A DNA stretch of 64,000 bases, taken from Bacteroidia bacterium. GTDB lineage: Bacteria; Bacteroidota; Bacteroidia; Bacteroidales; CAJPTX01. Below, piece by piece: positions 8,225 through 16,251 of this stretch (positions are counted from its first letter, which is position 1; every line of letters begins with the position of its first letter). Below the pieces are notes generated by a model. The model was given only the letters and a program-made list of their open reading frames with translations. It did no database searches and was not told the DNA's origin. Location: NCBI GenBank assembly GCA_002749065.1, contig PDTX01000008.1:1-64000 (forward strand). The letters are read 5' to 3'. Position numbers and translations under genes: made by a program.

Positions 8225-9202
8225 ATGGGACAATCCACGGGCAGACGCAAGCTCCTCATCCTCGGGCTGCTGGGGGCAGTCCTGCTGGGCCTCACCCTGC
8301 TGCTGGCGATACGGCAGCTGCGGGAGGTGGCCCGGCGGGAGGCGAGCCGGACCTACCCCGAGGACGGGGCGACGGTCAGCGAGCTGCGCCTTGCCCGCCT
8401 GGGCGATACCTTGCTGCTGCAGCGGGAGGCCTCCGGGTGGAGCATACCGTCCTTGGGCATGGCGGACACCCTCCGGATCAACACCCTGCTCGACCTCCTG
8501 GGCTCCGTCGTCCCCGACCTGCCCGTGTCGCTCGATGGCCCGCTCCCCCCCACAGCCCAGCCGCTGGACTCCGCCCTGTCGGTGGAGCTCCGGGGCCCGG
8601 GCCACGCGCCCATCGCCTACCGCGCCATCTACTACGACAGCGAGCATCTGGCGCTGCGCTTCCCCGGCGGGGAGAGCTACAGGGCCCTCCTCCTGGGTTA
8701 TCGGCCCGAGGTGCTGCGCCACCTCTCGCTCCGCGCCCCCCTGTGGGTGGACCCCTCCGTGGGCCTGGCGCGCCCCTCCGAGCTGGCATCGCTGCGCGTG
8801 CTATGGGCCCAGCACCCGGACGACGGCTTCGCCATTCGGCTCGACGACGACCTGCGGGCCATCCTCAGCCCGGCGGATGCCCCCGCCCAGCATTTGGCCT
8901 ACGACACCGCCCGGGTGGCCAGCTTCCTCCACTCCCTGACCGAGCTGCGCTACCAGCCCTCACCCGATGCCCCCGAGCCACGCCCCGAGGGCCTCAGCCC
9001 CTTCTTCGAGCTGCGCTACACCCTCCGCAGCGGCCAGGAGCGCCACTACCGCCTCTACCCAATCGCGGGCGACGACAATCACGCCATCCTGGAGCTCTCC
9101 GGCCATGAGCCCCAGCGCGTCTCGCTCGCCCAGTGGGGGGCCACCATGGTCACCCTCCGGGATCTTGCCACCACAGCGCCATCGGGCCGGGGCGAACCCT
9201 AG
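8225..9202 (+). CDS. DUF4340-like membrane-anchored protein
   Basis: 325 residues. One N-terminal transmembrane segment (about residues 9-29, 'LLILGLLGAVLLGLTLLLAI') is followed by a soluble region with 'RLGDTLLLQREASGWSIPSLGMADTLRINTLLDLL', which resembles the DUF4340 repeat (a Trp and an Asp near a leucine-rich helix). The rest is Pro/Leu/Arg-rich with no known active-site motif. It begins 20 bases after the lolA-like gene and is probably the last gene of the ftsK transcript. DUF4340 proteins are often found with gliding-type ABC transporters, but no such genes are present here, so function stays unknown. Confidence 0.6.
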   Translation: MGQSTGRRKLLILGLLGAVLLGLTLLLAIRQLREVARREASRTYPEDGATVSELRLARLGDTLLLQREASGWSIPSLGMADTLRINTLLDLLGSVVPDLPVSLDGPLPPTAQPLDSALSVELRGPGHAPIAYRAIYYDSEHLALRFPGGESYRALLLGYRPEVLRHLSLRAPLWVDPSVGLARPSELASLRVLWAQHPDDGFAIRLDDDLRAILSPADAPAQHLAYDTARVASFLHSLTELRYQPSPDAPEPRPEGLSPFFELRYTLRSGQERHYRLYPIAGDDNHAILELSGHEPQRVSLAQWGATMVTLRDLATTAPSGRGEP

Positions 9203-9262
9203 CGCCGCGGGCGCGCGGAGTGGTCGCCGGCCATGGCTTGCCCGTTTTTCGCAGACATATCG

Positions 9263-9270
9263 TACTTTTG
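9263..9270 (+). promoter_or_regulatory. -7 promoter element (TACTTTTG) for the NYN/cold-shock gene
   Basis: TACTTTTG matches TAnnTTTG, with TTG at 9238-9240 giving a 22-base spacer. It lies 66 bases before the start at 9337. Confidence 0.55.
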
Positions 9271-9336
9271 TGAAATGAAAAGATACACTATCCAGATGCT
9301 AACCACTTCATCTATTGAAGATTAAAACCATAGGGT

Positions 9337-10275
9337 ATGCCTAAGAACTTTGTCAAGATAGGGCTCTTCTACGATGGGAACTACTTCCTCCACGTGAGCA
9401 ACTACTACTACTACTACCATCCGCGGCGCGAGCGTATCAGCGTGCCGGGTTTCCACTACTTCGTGCGCAACCTCGTCGCCGAGCTCGAGGAGGAGGACGT
9501 GACCTACTGCCGCATAGTCGACGCCCACTACTTCCGCGGGCGGCTGAGCGCCCAGGAGGCCAGCCACCGCCAGAACCAGCTGTACAACGATAGGGTCTTC
9601 GACGACATCCTCATGAGCATGGGGATAATCTCCCACTTCGTCCCGCTGCGCACCCGCGATGGGCGGAAGGAGGAGAAGGGGGGCGATGTCTGGCTCGCCC
9701 TGGAGGCCTACGAGCTGGCGCGGCAGAAGGAGCTGGATGTGATCGTGCTGGTCACCTCCGACGGGGAGTACGTCCCCCTGGTGCGCAAGCTCAACGGCCT
9801 GGGCGTGCGGACCATGGTGCTCAACTGGGAGTTCGAGTACACCGACGAGCATCACCACGAGGTGGTGACCCGCACCTCCCAGGACCTGCTGCAGGAGGTG
9901 ACCTACTCCATCCGCGCCCATGAGGTCATAAAGAAGGGGCTGAGCATGGGCCACGAGTACGTCTCCGACCTCTTCTACCAGATCTACACCGGCGAGGAGA
10001 GCAGCAGCTCCAGCTCCAGCGACGCGCAGAAATCGGACAAGCCCTGCGGCTACGAGGATGACGACCCCCGCTACCGGGGGGTGGTCATGAGCGTGCATGC
10101 CAACCGGGGCTACGGCTTCATCCGCTTCCCACCCGACAACCTCTTCTTCTACCACGAGGAGCTCGACGGCGTGCCCTTCAGCCAGCTGCTGGTGGGCGAG
10201 GAGGTCGAGTTCAGCATCGGCCAGAACAGCGGCGGCCAGCGGGTCGCCAAGCGTATACGTCGGCCGGGGGTCTAG
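9337..10275 (+). CDS. NYN (LabA-like PIN) ribonuclease fused to a cold-shock domain
   Basis: 312 residues. Residues about 5-200 form a NYN domain: 'IGLFYDGNYF' (Asp13), 'GGDVWLALEAYELA' (Asp117) and 'VTSDGEYVPLVRKL' (Asp142) supply the acidic metal-binding residues of this PIN-like nuclease fold. A serine run (222-228) and a charged linker follow. Residues about 247-308 are a cold-shock/OB domain with RNP1-like 'RGYGFIRF' and RNP2-like 'NLFFYHEEL'. The combination implies an RNA-binding ribonuclease; target and biological role are inference. waaA begins 21 bases downstream. Confidence 0.85.
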   Translation: MPKNFVKIGLFYDGNYFLHVSNYYYYYHPRRERISVPGFHYFVRNLVAELEEEDVTYCRIVDAHYFRGRLSAQEASHRQNQLYNDRVFDDILMSMGIISHFVPLRTRDGRKEEKGGDVWLALEAYELARQKELDVIVLVTSDGEYVPLVRKLNGLGVRTMVLNWEFEYTDEHHHEVVTRTSQDLLQEVTYSIRAHEVIKKGLSMGHEYVSDLFYQIYTGEESSSSSSSDAQKSDKPCGYEDDDPRYRGVVMSVHANRGYGFIRFPPDNLFFYHEELDGVPFSQLLVGEEVEFSIGQNSGGQRVAKRIRRPGV

Positions 10276-10296
10276 GCGGGACGAAAGCCAAGCGCC

Positions 10297-11553
10297 ATGC
10301 GATTCCTCTACGAGCTGGGTATTTGCCTCTACGGGATGCTGCTGCGCCTCGCGGCGCTGTGGCATCCCAAGGCGGCGCAGATGGTTCGTGGGCGGCGGGG
10401 CTGGCGCGGGGCTCTGGGCCGGGCCATGCAGGGCCGCGAGGGGAGGGTGGTGTGGTTCCACTGCGCCTCGCTCGGCGAGTTTGAGCAGGGGCGGCCCATC
10501 ATGGAGGCCTTCATGCAGCAGCACCCGGACTGGCGGCTGGTCGTGACCTTCTTCTCCCCCTCGGGCTACAACGTGCGCCGGGACTACGAGCTGGCCGAGG
10601 CCGTGCTCTACCTCCCGCTGGATACCGCCCGGAACGCGCGGGAGTTCGTGGAGCTGCTCTCGCCCAGCTGCGCCTTCTTCGTGAAGTACGAGATCTGGCG
10701 GAACCTGCTGATGGCGCTGGAGCGGCGGGGTGTGCCCACCTTCCTGGTGAGCGCCCGCTTCCGCCACGACCAGCTGTTCTTCAGGCCCTACGGCGGGTGG
10801 TATCGCCGGCTGCTCTCATGCTTCACGCGCATCTTCGTGCAGGACGATGATTCCTGGGAGCTGCTGCGGGGCCTGGGTCTCGCCGAGCGCGTCACCATCA
10901 GCGGCGACAGCCGTTTCGACCGCGTGGTGGCCGCGGCCAGGAGGACGGCCAGCCTCCCGGCGCTGGAGGCCTTCGCCGCCGGGCATGAACTCCTCATCGC
11001 GGGGAGCACCTGGCCACCCGATGAGGAGCACCTTTTGCCCCTCGCGCAGAGCCTACCGGCCGGGTGGAAGCTCGTCGTGGCCCCGCACGAGATAGACGGC
11101 GCGCGCATCGACGGCTGGCTGGCCCGCGCCGGGGGCGGGCTGCGCTACACCCAGCTGACGGACAACAGCCCCCTGGCCACTGGCCGCATCCTGGTGGTCG
11201 ACACGGTCGGCATCCTGCTCTCGGTGTACCAGTACGGCGACCTGGCCTACATTGGCGGCGGCTTCGGGGTGGGCATTCACAACACGCTCGAGGCGGCAGC
11301 CTGCTCGATACCGGTGCTCTTCGGGCCGCGCTACGAGCAGTTCCTCGAGGCCGACGACCTGATTGAAGAGGGGGCGGCGCTGGCCATCCACAGCGGTGAG
11401 GAGCTCCGCCGTGCGGCGCTGGGCCTGATGGGCGATGGGGCGCGGCGGCGCACCATGGGGGCCCGGGCCGGGGAGTACGTGGAGGGCAATACCGGGGCGA
11501 GCGGCTTGGTCGTCCACGATGTGGAGAAAATACTGGAGCAGCATGCAGTTTAG
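10297..11553 (+). CDS. waaA: 3-deoxy-D-manno-octulosonic acid transferase (KDO transferase)
   Basis: 418 residues of the WaaA/KdtA GT-B family. There is an N-terminal membrane segment, then 'IWFHCASLGEFEQGRP'-type motif ('VVWFHCASLGEFEQG') with Glu61 matching the catalytic base. Other conserved signatures are 'LVVTFFSPSGYNVR', 'CAFFVKYEIWRNLL' and the CMP-KDO-binding end 'IGGGFGVGIHNTLEAAACSIPVLFGPRY'. It adds KDO to lipid A precursor at the inner leaflet of the inner membrane. Its last 11 bases overlap the start of the next gene. Confidence 0.95.
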   Translation: MRFLYELGICLYGMLLRLAALWHPKAAQMVRGRRGWRGALGRAMQGREGRVVWFHCASLGEFEQGRPIMEAFMQQHPDWRLVVTFFSPSGYNVRRDYELAEAVLYLPLDTARNAREFVELLSPSCAFFVKYEIWRNLLMALERRGVPTFLVSARFRHDQLFFRPYGGWYRRLLSCFTRIFVQDDDSWELLRGLGLAERVTISGDSRFDRVVAAARRTASLPALEAFAAGHELLIAGSTWPPDEEHLLPLAQSLPAGWKLVVAPHEIDGARIDGWLARAGGGLRYTQLTDNSPLATGRILVVDTVGILLSVYQYGDLAYIGGGFGVGIHNTLEAAACSIPVLFGPRYEQFLEADDLIEEGAALAIHSGEELRRAALGLMGDGARRRTMGARAGEYVEGNTGASGLVVHDVEKILEQHAV

Positions 11554-12688
11554 GGATGTGATTGGGCAGGAGGTGGCCAAGCGGCAGCTCCGCCAGCGCT
11601 TCAACGAGGGGCGTATGCCCCACGCCATGATGCTCTCCGGGCCCACCGGGGCGGGCGGCTTCCCCCTGGCCCTCGCGCTGGCGCAGTACATGGCCTGCCG
11701 ACACCGCAGCGAGGAGGACTCCTGCGGGCAGTGCCCCACCTGCCGGAAGATGGCCAAGGTGGCGCACCCCGACCTGCACTTCTGCCTGCCCCTCCTGCGC
11801 AACCGTGAGAGCGACGACCCCGCCACCGTGGAGGCCGAGATGCTCGATGCCCTCCGCGCCCAGCTCGAGGAGAGCCCCTACTTCAGCGAGAGCGAGTGGT
11901 ACGCCCGCCTGGGCGACTCGGCCAAGCAGGGCAGCATATCCGCGGCCGCCAGCCGGAGGGTTGTCGAGACCCTCTGGCTCAAGAGCTTCGAGATACCCTA
12001 CAAGTTCATGCTCCTCTGGCTCCCCGAGCGGATGCACCCCGCGGCCGCCAACCGCCTGCTCAAGATTATCGAGGAGCCACCGGAGGGCACCTACTTCATC
12101 CTCCTGAGCGCGCGGCCCTCCGAGGTGCTGCCCACCATCGCCTCCCGCGTGCAGCAGACCCTCCTCCCCCCCCTCGAGCCGCAGACCATCGCCGCGGCCC
12201 TCGAGGCCCGGGGGATGGCCCAGGGGCCGACCGCCCGCGAGATTGCCCAGGCCAGCCAGGGCGACTTCACCACCGCCCAGCAGCTGGCCGCCGCCGGGGG
12301 CGACAGCCCCTACCTCCCCCTGATGCGCGACCTCTACCGGGGCGCGATAGCCAACCGCTACCCCGAGCTCATGGAGTGGGTCGACGGCGTGGCCAAGCTC
12401 GGCCGCGAGCCCCAGAAGGAGATGCTGACCTACTTCGCCCGCATGGTGCGGGAGATGTACATGTTCAACCTCGGCCAGGGCGAACTCTGCTTCAGCATAG
12501 GCCGGGAGCGGGACTTCGCCCAGAGGGTCAGCCCCTACGTCCACGGGCGGAACGTCGGCTGGCTGCTCGACGAGTACAACCTGGCCCTCCACCAGATCGC
12601 CCGCAACGGCAACCCCAGCATCATCTTCACCGACATGGCCATACGCCACTCCCGCATGGTGCTTCTCAAGCTCAAACCCCAGGGCTAG
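11543..12688 (+). CDS. holB: DNA polymerase III delta' subunit (clamp-loader)
   Basis: 381 residues starting MQFRDVIGQEVAKRQLRQRF. Start at 11543 is chosen because clamp-loader proteins begin with this 'F..viGQ' motif; longer in-frame starts upstream lie inside waaA. The P-loop is degenerate (GPTGAGGF, no Lys), as in delta' subunits that do not hydrolyse ATP. Cys52, Cys61, Cys64 and Cys67 form the usual zinc site. 'NRLLKIIEEPPEGTYFILLSARPSEVLPTIASR' carries the sensor/SRC-like region. It works with gamma/tau and delta to load the sliding clamp. Confidence 0.9.
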   Translation: MQFRDVIGQEVAKRQLRQRFNEGRMPHAMMLSGPTGAGGFPLALALAQYMACRHRSEEDSCGQCPTCRKMAKVAHPDLHFCLPLLRNRESDDPATVEAEMLDALRAQLEESPYFSESEWYARLGDSAKQGSISAAASRRVVETLWLKSFEIPYKFMLLWLPERMHPAAANRLLKIIEEPPEGTYFILLSARPSEVLPTIASRVQQTLLPPLEPQTIAAALEARGMAQGPTAREIAQASQGDFTTAQQLAAAGGDSPYLPLMRDLYRGAIANRYPELMEWVDGVAKLGREPQKEMLTYFARMVREMYMFNLGQGELCFSIGRERDFAQRVSPYVHGRNVGWLLDEYNLALHQIARNGNPSIIFTDMAIRHSRMVLLKLKPQG

Positions 12689-12767
12689 CCCCGCCCCCGG
12701 AGCCCCCTCCCCGCCCCGCCGCCCCGACAAAAAAGCCGCCACGTACCGATAATAGGATATTTTATTA

Positions 12768-12775
12768 TACCTTCG
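12768..12775 (+). promoter_or_regulatory. -7-like promoter element (TACCTTCG) before the DUF177-rpmF cluster
   Basis: TACCTTCG differs from TAnnTTTG at one position and lies 20 bases before the ATG at 12796. The flanking DNA (12741-12780) is AT-rich compared with its surroundings. Confidence 0.4.
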
Positions 12776-12795
12776 CGCTTCGTAAATGCTAAGGT

Positions 12796-13341
12796 ATGCT
12801 GGCAGCGGATAGCGGGTTCACCATCGTATTCTCGGAAATCGACAAGCGCTCCGGGGTCCACTCCCGAGATGTTGGCAGCTCGTTCTTTACCGATGGGGAG
12901 GCCTGGGGCGTGCACGGCGCGTCCTTCGCGGTGGAGGTGAGCGGCCGGAGCGAGGGCTACACCTACGAGCTGGCCGTGCGGCTGGAGGGCTCGGTGCGGC
13001 TGGAGTGCGACCGCTGCCTGCAGCTCATGGACCTCCCGCTGGGCTTCGAGGGCTCGCTGCGCGTGGAGCGGCGGGCGGGCCTGACCGATAGCCGGGAGGG
13101 CGAGGAGTGGACGGTGAGCGACTCGCAGGAGGGGATAGACATCGCGCCCTACATCCGGGAGAGCATCTACCTTAGCATACCGATGCGCCACTACCACGGG
13201 ATGGAGGGCACGTCGGAGGCGGACTGCAATCCCGAGATGCTGGAGCGGCTCGGTGGGGAGGCCACTGAGGGCGAGGGCAGCCTGGGGGAGCTATTCACGG
13301 AGGAACTTGCCGAGGCCCGGAGGCGGCTGCTCGGCCAATGA
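12796..13341 (+). CDS. DUF177 (YceD) family protein, 23S rRNA accumulation factor
   Basis: 181 residues, with the DUF177 CxxC-type motif 'LECDRCLQLMDLPL' and a second Cys near the end ('SEADCNPEMLERL'). The protein is acidic at its C-terminus. DUF177/YceD is needed for normal 23S rRNA levels and is almost always encoded just before rpmF, as here (46 bases upstream). It heads the DUF177-rpmF-plsX-fabH cluster. Confidence 0.88.
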   Translation: MLAADSGFTIVFSEIDKRSGVHSRDVGSSFFTDGEAWGVHGASFAVEVSGRSEGYTYELAVRLEGSVRLECDRCLQLMDLPLGFEGSLRVERRAGLTDSREGEEWTVSDSQEGIDIAPYIRESIYLSIPMRHYHGMEGTSEADCNPEMLERLGGEATEGEGSLGELFTEELAEARRRLLGQ

Positions 13342-13387
13342 GTATTAGCGAACGAAGAGGATAACTAAGGAGTAAGGAGACAGAATA

Positions 13388-13573
13388 ATGGCACATCCAA
13401 AATCGAAGGTATCGAAGCAGCGCCGTGACACCCGTAGGGCGCACCACGCGCTAAGCCCGGTAACGCTCTCGGAGTGTTCCAACTGCGGGACGATGATCCC
13501 CCGCCACCACGTGTGCCCGGACTGTGGCTACTACCGTGGGCAGCAGCTGATTGCCAAGGAGGAGGAGAGGTAG
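13388..13573 (+). CDS. rpmF: 50S ribosomal protein L32
   Basis: 61 residues: MAHPKSKVSKQRRDTRRAHH start, basic, with two zinc-binding pairs 'CSNCG' and 'CPDCG'. A zinc-ribbon L32 of normal length. AAGGAG lies upstream at about 13367-13378. plsX starts 31 bases after its stop, the standard order. Confidence 0.97.
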   Translation: MAHPKSKVSKQRRDTRRAHHALSPVTLSECSNCGTMIPRHHVCPDCGYYRGQQLIAKEEER

Positions 13574-13604
13574 CCCCCGATTGTCTAACCGGCAGCAGAA
13601 GCAT

Positions 13605-14552
13605 ATGAGAATCGGGGTAGATGCCATGGGTGGCGATTACGCTCCCCGCTCGGTGGTGGAGGGCGTGCTGGCCAGCGCAGGCTGGCGGACGGCCGAGCAC
13701 GAGCTTGTGATATTTGGTGACAGGGACCGGCTGGCCGAGGAGTTCCAGCGTGCGGGCGGGAGCGTGGATGACTACGAGGTGGTGCACTGCTCCGAGGTGA
13801 TAACGATGCACGACCACCCCGTGCGCGCCATCGCCGAGAAGGCCGACAGCAGCATCACCGTCGGCTTCCAGCACCTGGCCGGCGGGCGTATCGATGGCTT
13901 CGCCAGCGCCGGGCATACCGGGGCGATGATGGCCGGCACGATGAACTTCATCAAGGCCGTCCCGGGCATCCTCCGCCCGGCCATCGCGGCCTACATCCCC
14001 GTCAGCGAGAACCGCTACAACATCCTGCTGGACGTGGGCCTGAACGCCGACTGCAAGCCCGACGTGCTGGTGCAGTACGCCATGCTGGGCTCGCTCTACG
14101 CGGAGCACGTCATGGGCAAGGAGAAGCCCCGCGTGGGGCTGCTCAACATCGGCGAGGAGCCCTCGAAGGGCAACCTGGTCTCCAAGGCAACCTACGAGAA
14201 AATGGTGGCCTCGGAGGACTTCCTCTTCGCGGGCAACGTGGAGGGCAACGAGATATTCAGCGATGAGCGGGTGGACGTGGTGGTGACCGACGGCTTCGTG
14301 GGCAACGTCGTGCTCAAGGAGGCTGAGGCGCTCTACAAGATCATCCTCTCGCGGGGCATAAAGGACGACTACTTCGACAGCTTCAACTTCGAGCGCTACG
14401 GGGGCACGCCGGTGCTGGGGGTGAACGCCCCGGTCATCATCGGGCACGGCATATCCAACGCCCGGGCCATTGACAACATGATACGCCAGACGAGCACGGT
14501 GATATCGAGCGGGCTCTGCGAGAAATTCAAAAGCTTTTTCAAGAATGCCTAA
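13605..14552 (+). CDS. plsX: Phosphate acyltransferase PlsX
   Basis: 315 residues starting MRIGVDAMGGDYAP, the family's diagnostic N-terminus; an earlier in-frame start at 13551 lies in the rpmF 3' end and is not used. Other signatures: 'SAGHTGAMMAGTM', 'LLNIGEEPSKGN' and 'VEGNEIFSDERVDVVVTDGFVGNVVLK'. PlsX converts acyl-ACP to acyl-phosphate for phospholipid synthesis at the membrane surface. Its stop overlaps fabH by 8 bases. Confidence 0.96.
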   Translation: MRIGVDAMGGDYAPRSVVEGVLASAGWRTAEHELVIFGDRDRLAEEFQRAGGSVDDYEVVHCSEVITMHDHPVRAIAEKADSSITVGFQHLAGGRIDGFASAGHTGAMMAGTMNFIKAVPGILRPAIAAYIPVSENRYNILLDVGLNADCKPDVLVQYAMLGSLYAEHVMGKEKPRVGLLNIGEEPSKGNLVSKATYEKMVASEDFLFAGNVEGNEIFSDERVDVVVTDGFVGNVVLKEAEALYKIILSRGIKDDYFDSFNFERYGGTPVLGVNAPVIIGHGISNARAIDNMIRQTSTVISSGLCEKFKSFFKNA

Positions 14553-15579
14553 GATTCAAGCGTGTATCAAGGGGGTCGCGGGCTACCTGCCGGACTACGT
14601 CATGACGAATGCGGAGCTGAGCCAGCTGGTCGACACCAGCGACGAGTGGATAATGTCGCGCATCGGCATACGGGAGCGGCGAATCCTCAAGGGGGAGGGG
14701 CTGGGCTCGAGCGAGATGGGCATCCGGGCCATCGAGCGGCTGCTGGAGAAGACCGGCACGCGGCCCGAGGAGGTGGACCTGCTGCTGTGCGCGACGGTGA
14801 CCCCCGACATGCAGTTCCCGGCCACGGCCAACATCCTGGCCGACAAGGCGGGCATACTCAACGCCTTCGGCTACGACATCAACGCGGGCTGCTCGAGCTT
14901 CCTGTACGCGATGGTGACGGCCTCCAAGTTCATCGAGTCGGGTTCGTACCGGAAGGCGATTGTGGTGGGGACGGACAAGATGTCGTCGATAACGGACTTC
15001 ACCGACCGCCAGACCTGCGCCATCTTCGGCGACGGGGCGGGCGCGGTCCTGATGGAGCCCGACACGGAGGGCTTTGGCCTCATCGACGCGAAGCTGCAGG
15101 TGGACGGCGCAGGGCATAAGTACCTCCATCAGGTGGCGGGGGGCTCGTGCTACCCGGCCTCGGCCGAAACGGTGGCCAAGCGCCAGCACTACATCTTCCA
15201 GGATGGGCAGCCGGTGTTCAAGGCGGCGGTGTCGAACATGGCGGACACGGCCGTGGAGGTGATGGAGCGCAACGGGCTCAGCGGCGAGACGGTGGACTGG
15301 CTGGTGCCGCATCAGGCCAACCTACGGATTATCGACGCGACCGGCAAGCGCATGCAGCTGGCCAAGGAGAAGGTGATGATCACCATAGACCACACGGGGA
15401 ATACGACCAGCGCGACGCTCCCGCTCTGCCTGGCCGAGTACGAGGGCAAGCTCAAGCGGGGCGACAACCTGATCTTCGCGACCTTCGGCGCGGGCTTCAC
15501 CTGGGGCGCGGCCTACCTGAAGTGGGCCTACGACGGTGCGGGCGTGGCGTGTGGGGCGTGTGGGTGCGGGACGGAATAG
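14545..15579 (+). CDS. fabH: 3-oxoacyl-ACP synthase III (FabH)
   Basis: 344 residues with the intact catalytic triad: Cys116 in 'INAGCSSFLYA', His256 in 'VPHQANLRI' and Asn286 in 'HTGNTTSAT'. It condenses acetyl-CoA (or a branched starter) with malonyl-ACP to begin fatty-acid synthesis. The final 14 residues (GAGVACGACGCGTE) are a Gly/Cys/Ala-rich tail beyond the usual end, probably neutral drift. Translationally coupled to plsX through the 8-base overlap. Confidence 0.97.
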   Translation: MPKIQACIKGVAGYLPDYVMTNAELSQLVDTSDEWIMSRIGIRERRILKGEGLGSSEMGIRAIERLLEKTGTRPEEVDLLLCATVTPDMQFPATANILADKAGILNAFGYDINAGCSSFLYAMVTASKFIESGSYRKAIVVGTDKMSSITDFTDRQTCAIFGDGAGAVLMEPDTEGFGLIDAKLQVDGAGHKYLHQVAGGSCYPASAETVAKRQHYIFQDGQPVFKAAVSNMADTAVEVMERNGLSGETVDWLVPHQANLRIIDATGKRMQLAKEKVMITIDHTGNTTSATLPLCLAEYEGKLKRGDNLIFATFGAGFTWGAAYLKWAYDGAGVACGACGCGTE

Positions 15580-15598
15580 CATAAGGAGGGTAAAGGAT

Positions 15599-16195
15599 AT
15601 GTTTAGCGGAATTGTAGAGGCCATGGGGGTGCTCCGGAAGCTGGAGCGCGACGGTGGGAACATCCACCTGACGCTGGCTTGCCCCTTCGCGGCGGAGCTG
15701 ACCATCGACCAGAGCATTGCCCACAACGGGGTGTGCCTGACGGTGGTGGACCTGCCGGGCGACGGTACGTACACGGTGACGGCCATCCAGGAGACGCTCG
15801 ACAAGAGCAACCTGGGCCTGCTGAGGGTGGGCGACGAGGTGAACCTCGAGCGGAGCATGAAGCTGGATAGCCGGCTGGATGGGCATATCGTGCAGGGGCA
15901 TGTGGACCAGACGGCCGTCTGCACGGAGGTGAAGGCCGAGGATGGTAGTTGGTACTTCACCTTCGAGTACGAGCAGAAGCCGGGGGCCATCACGGTGGAG
16001 AAGGGCTCGATTACGGTCAACGGGGTGAGCCTCACGGTGTGCAATTCGCAGCCGGGGAGCTTCCAGGTGGCCATCATTCCCTACACCTACGAGCACACCA
16101 ACTTCCACGCCTTCGAGAAGGGCACGACGGTCAACCTGGAGTTCGACATCATCGGGAAGTACATCGCCCGCCTGATGGAGGGCTACCGGCAGTAG
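15599..16195 (+). CDS. ribE: Riboflavin synthase alpha subunit
   Basis: 198 residues starting MFSGIVEAMGVL. Start at 15599 follows AAGGAGG at about 15582; an upstream in-frame ATG lies within fabH. Two lumazine-binding repeats are clear, the first with 'SIAHNGVCLTVV' and 'VNLERSMKLDSRLDGHIVQGHVD', the second with 'GSITVNGVSLTV' and 'NLEFDIIGKYIAR'. It dismutates two 6,7-dimethyl-8-ribityllumazine molecules to riboflavin. It lies 19 bases after fabH and is closed by a strong terminator. Confidence 0.96.
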   Translation: MFSGIVEAMGVLRKLERDGGNIHLTLACPFAAELTIDQSIAHNGVCLTVVDLPGDGTYTVTAIQETLDKSNLGLLRVGDEVNLERSMKLDSRLDGHIVQGHVDQTAVCTEVKAEDGSWYFTFEYEQKPGAITVEKGSITVNGVSLTVCNSQPGSFQVAIIPYTYEHTNFHAFEKGTTVNLEFDIIGKYIARLMEGYRQ

Positions 16196-16220
16196 GGCTG
16201 GGCTCTGGAGAGCGATTGGG

Positions 16221-16247
16221 GGCGGTGCGTGTGCGCCGCCTTTTTTT
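16221..16247 (+). terminator. Rho-independent terminator after ribE
   Basis: GGCGGTGC, loop GTGT, GCGCCGCC (one G-T wobble) followed by seven T residues. Ends the plus-strand cluster just before the convergent gene ending at 16252. Confidence 0.85.
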
Positions 16248-16251
16248 GCGT

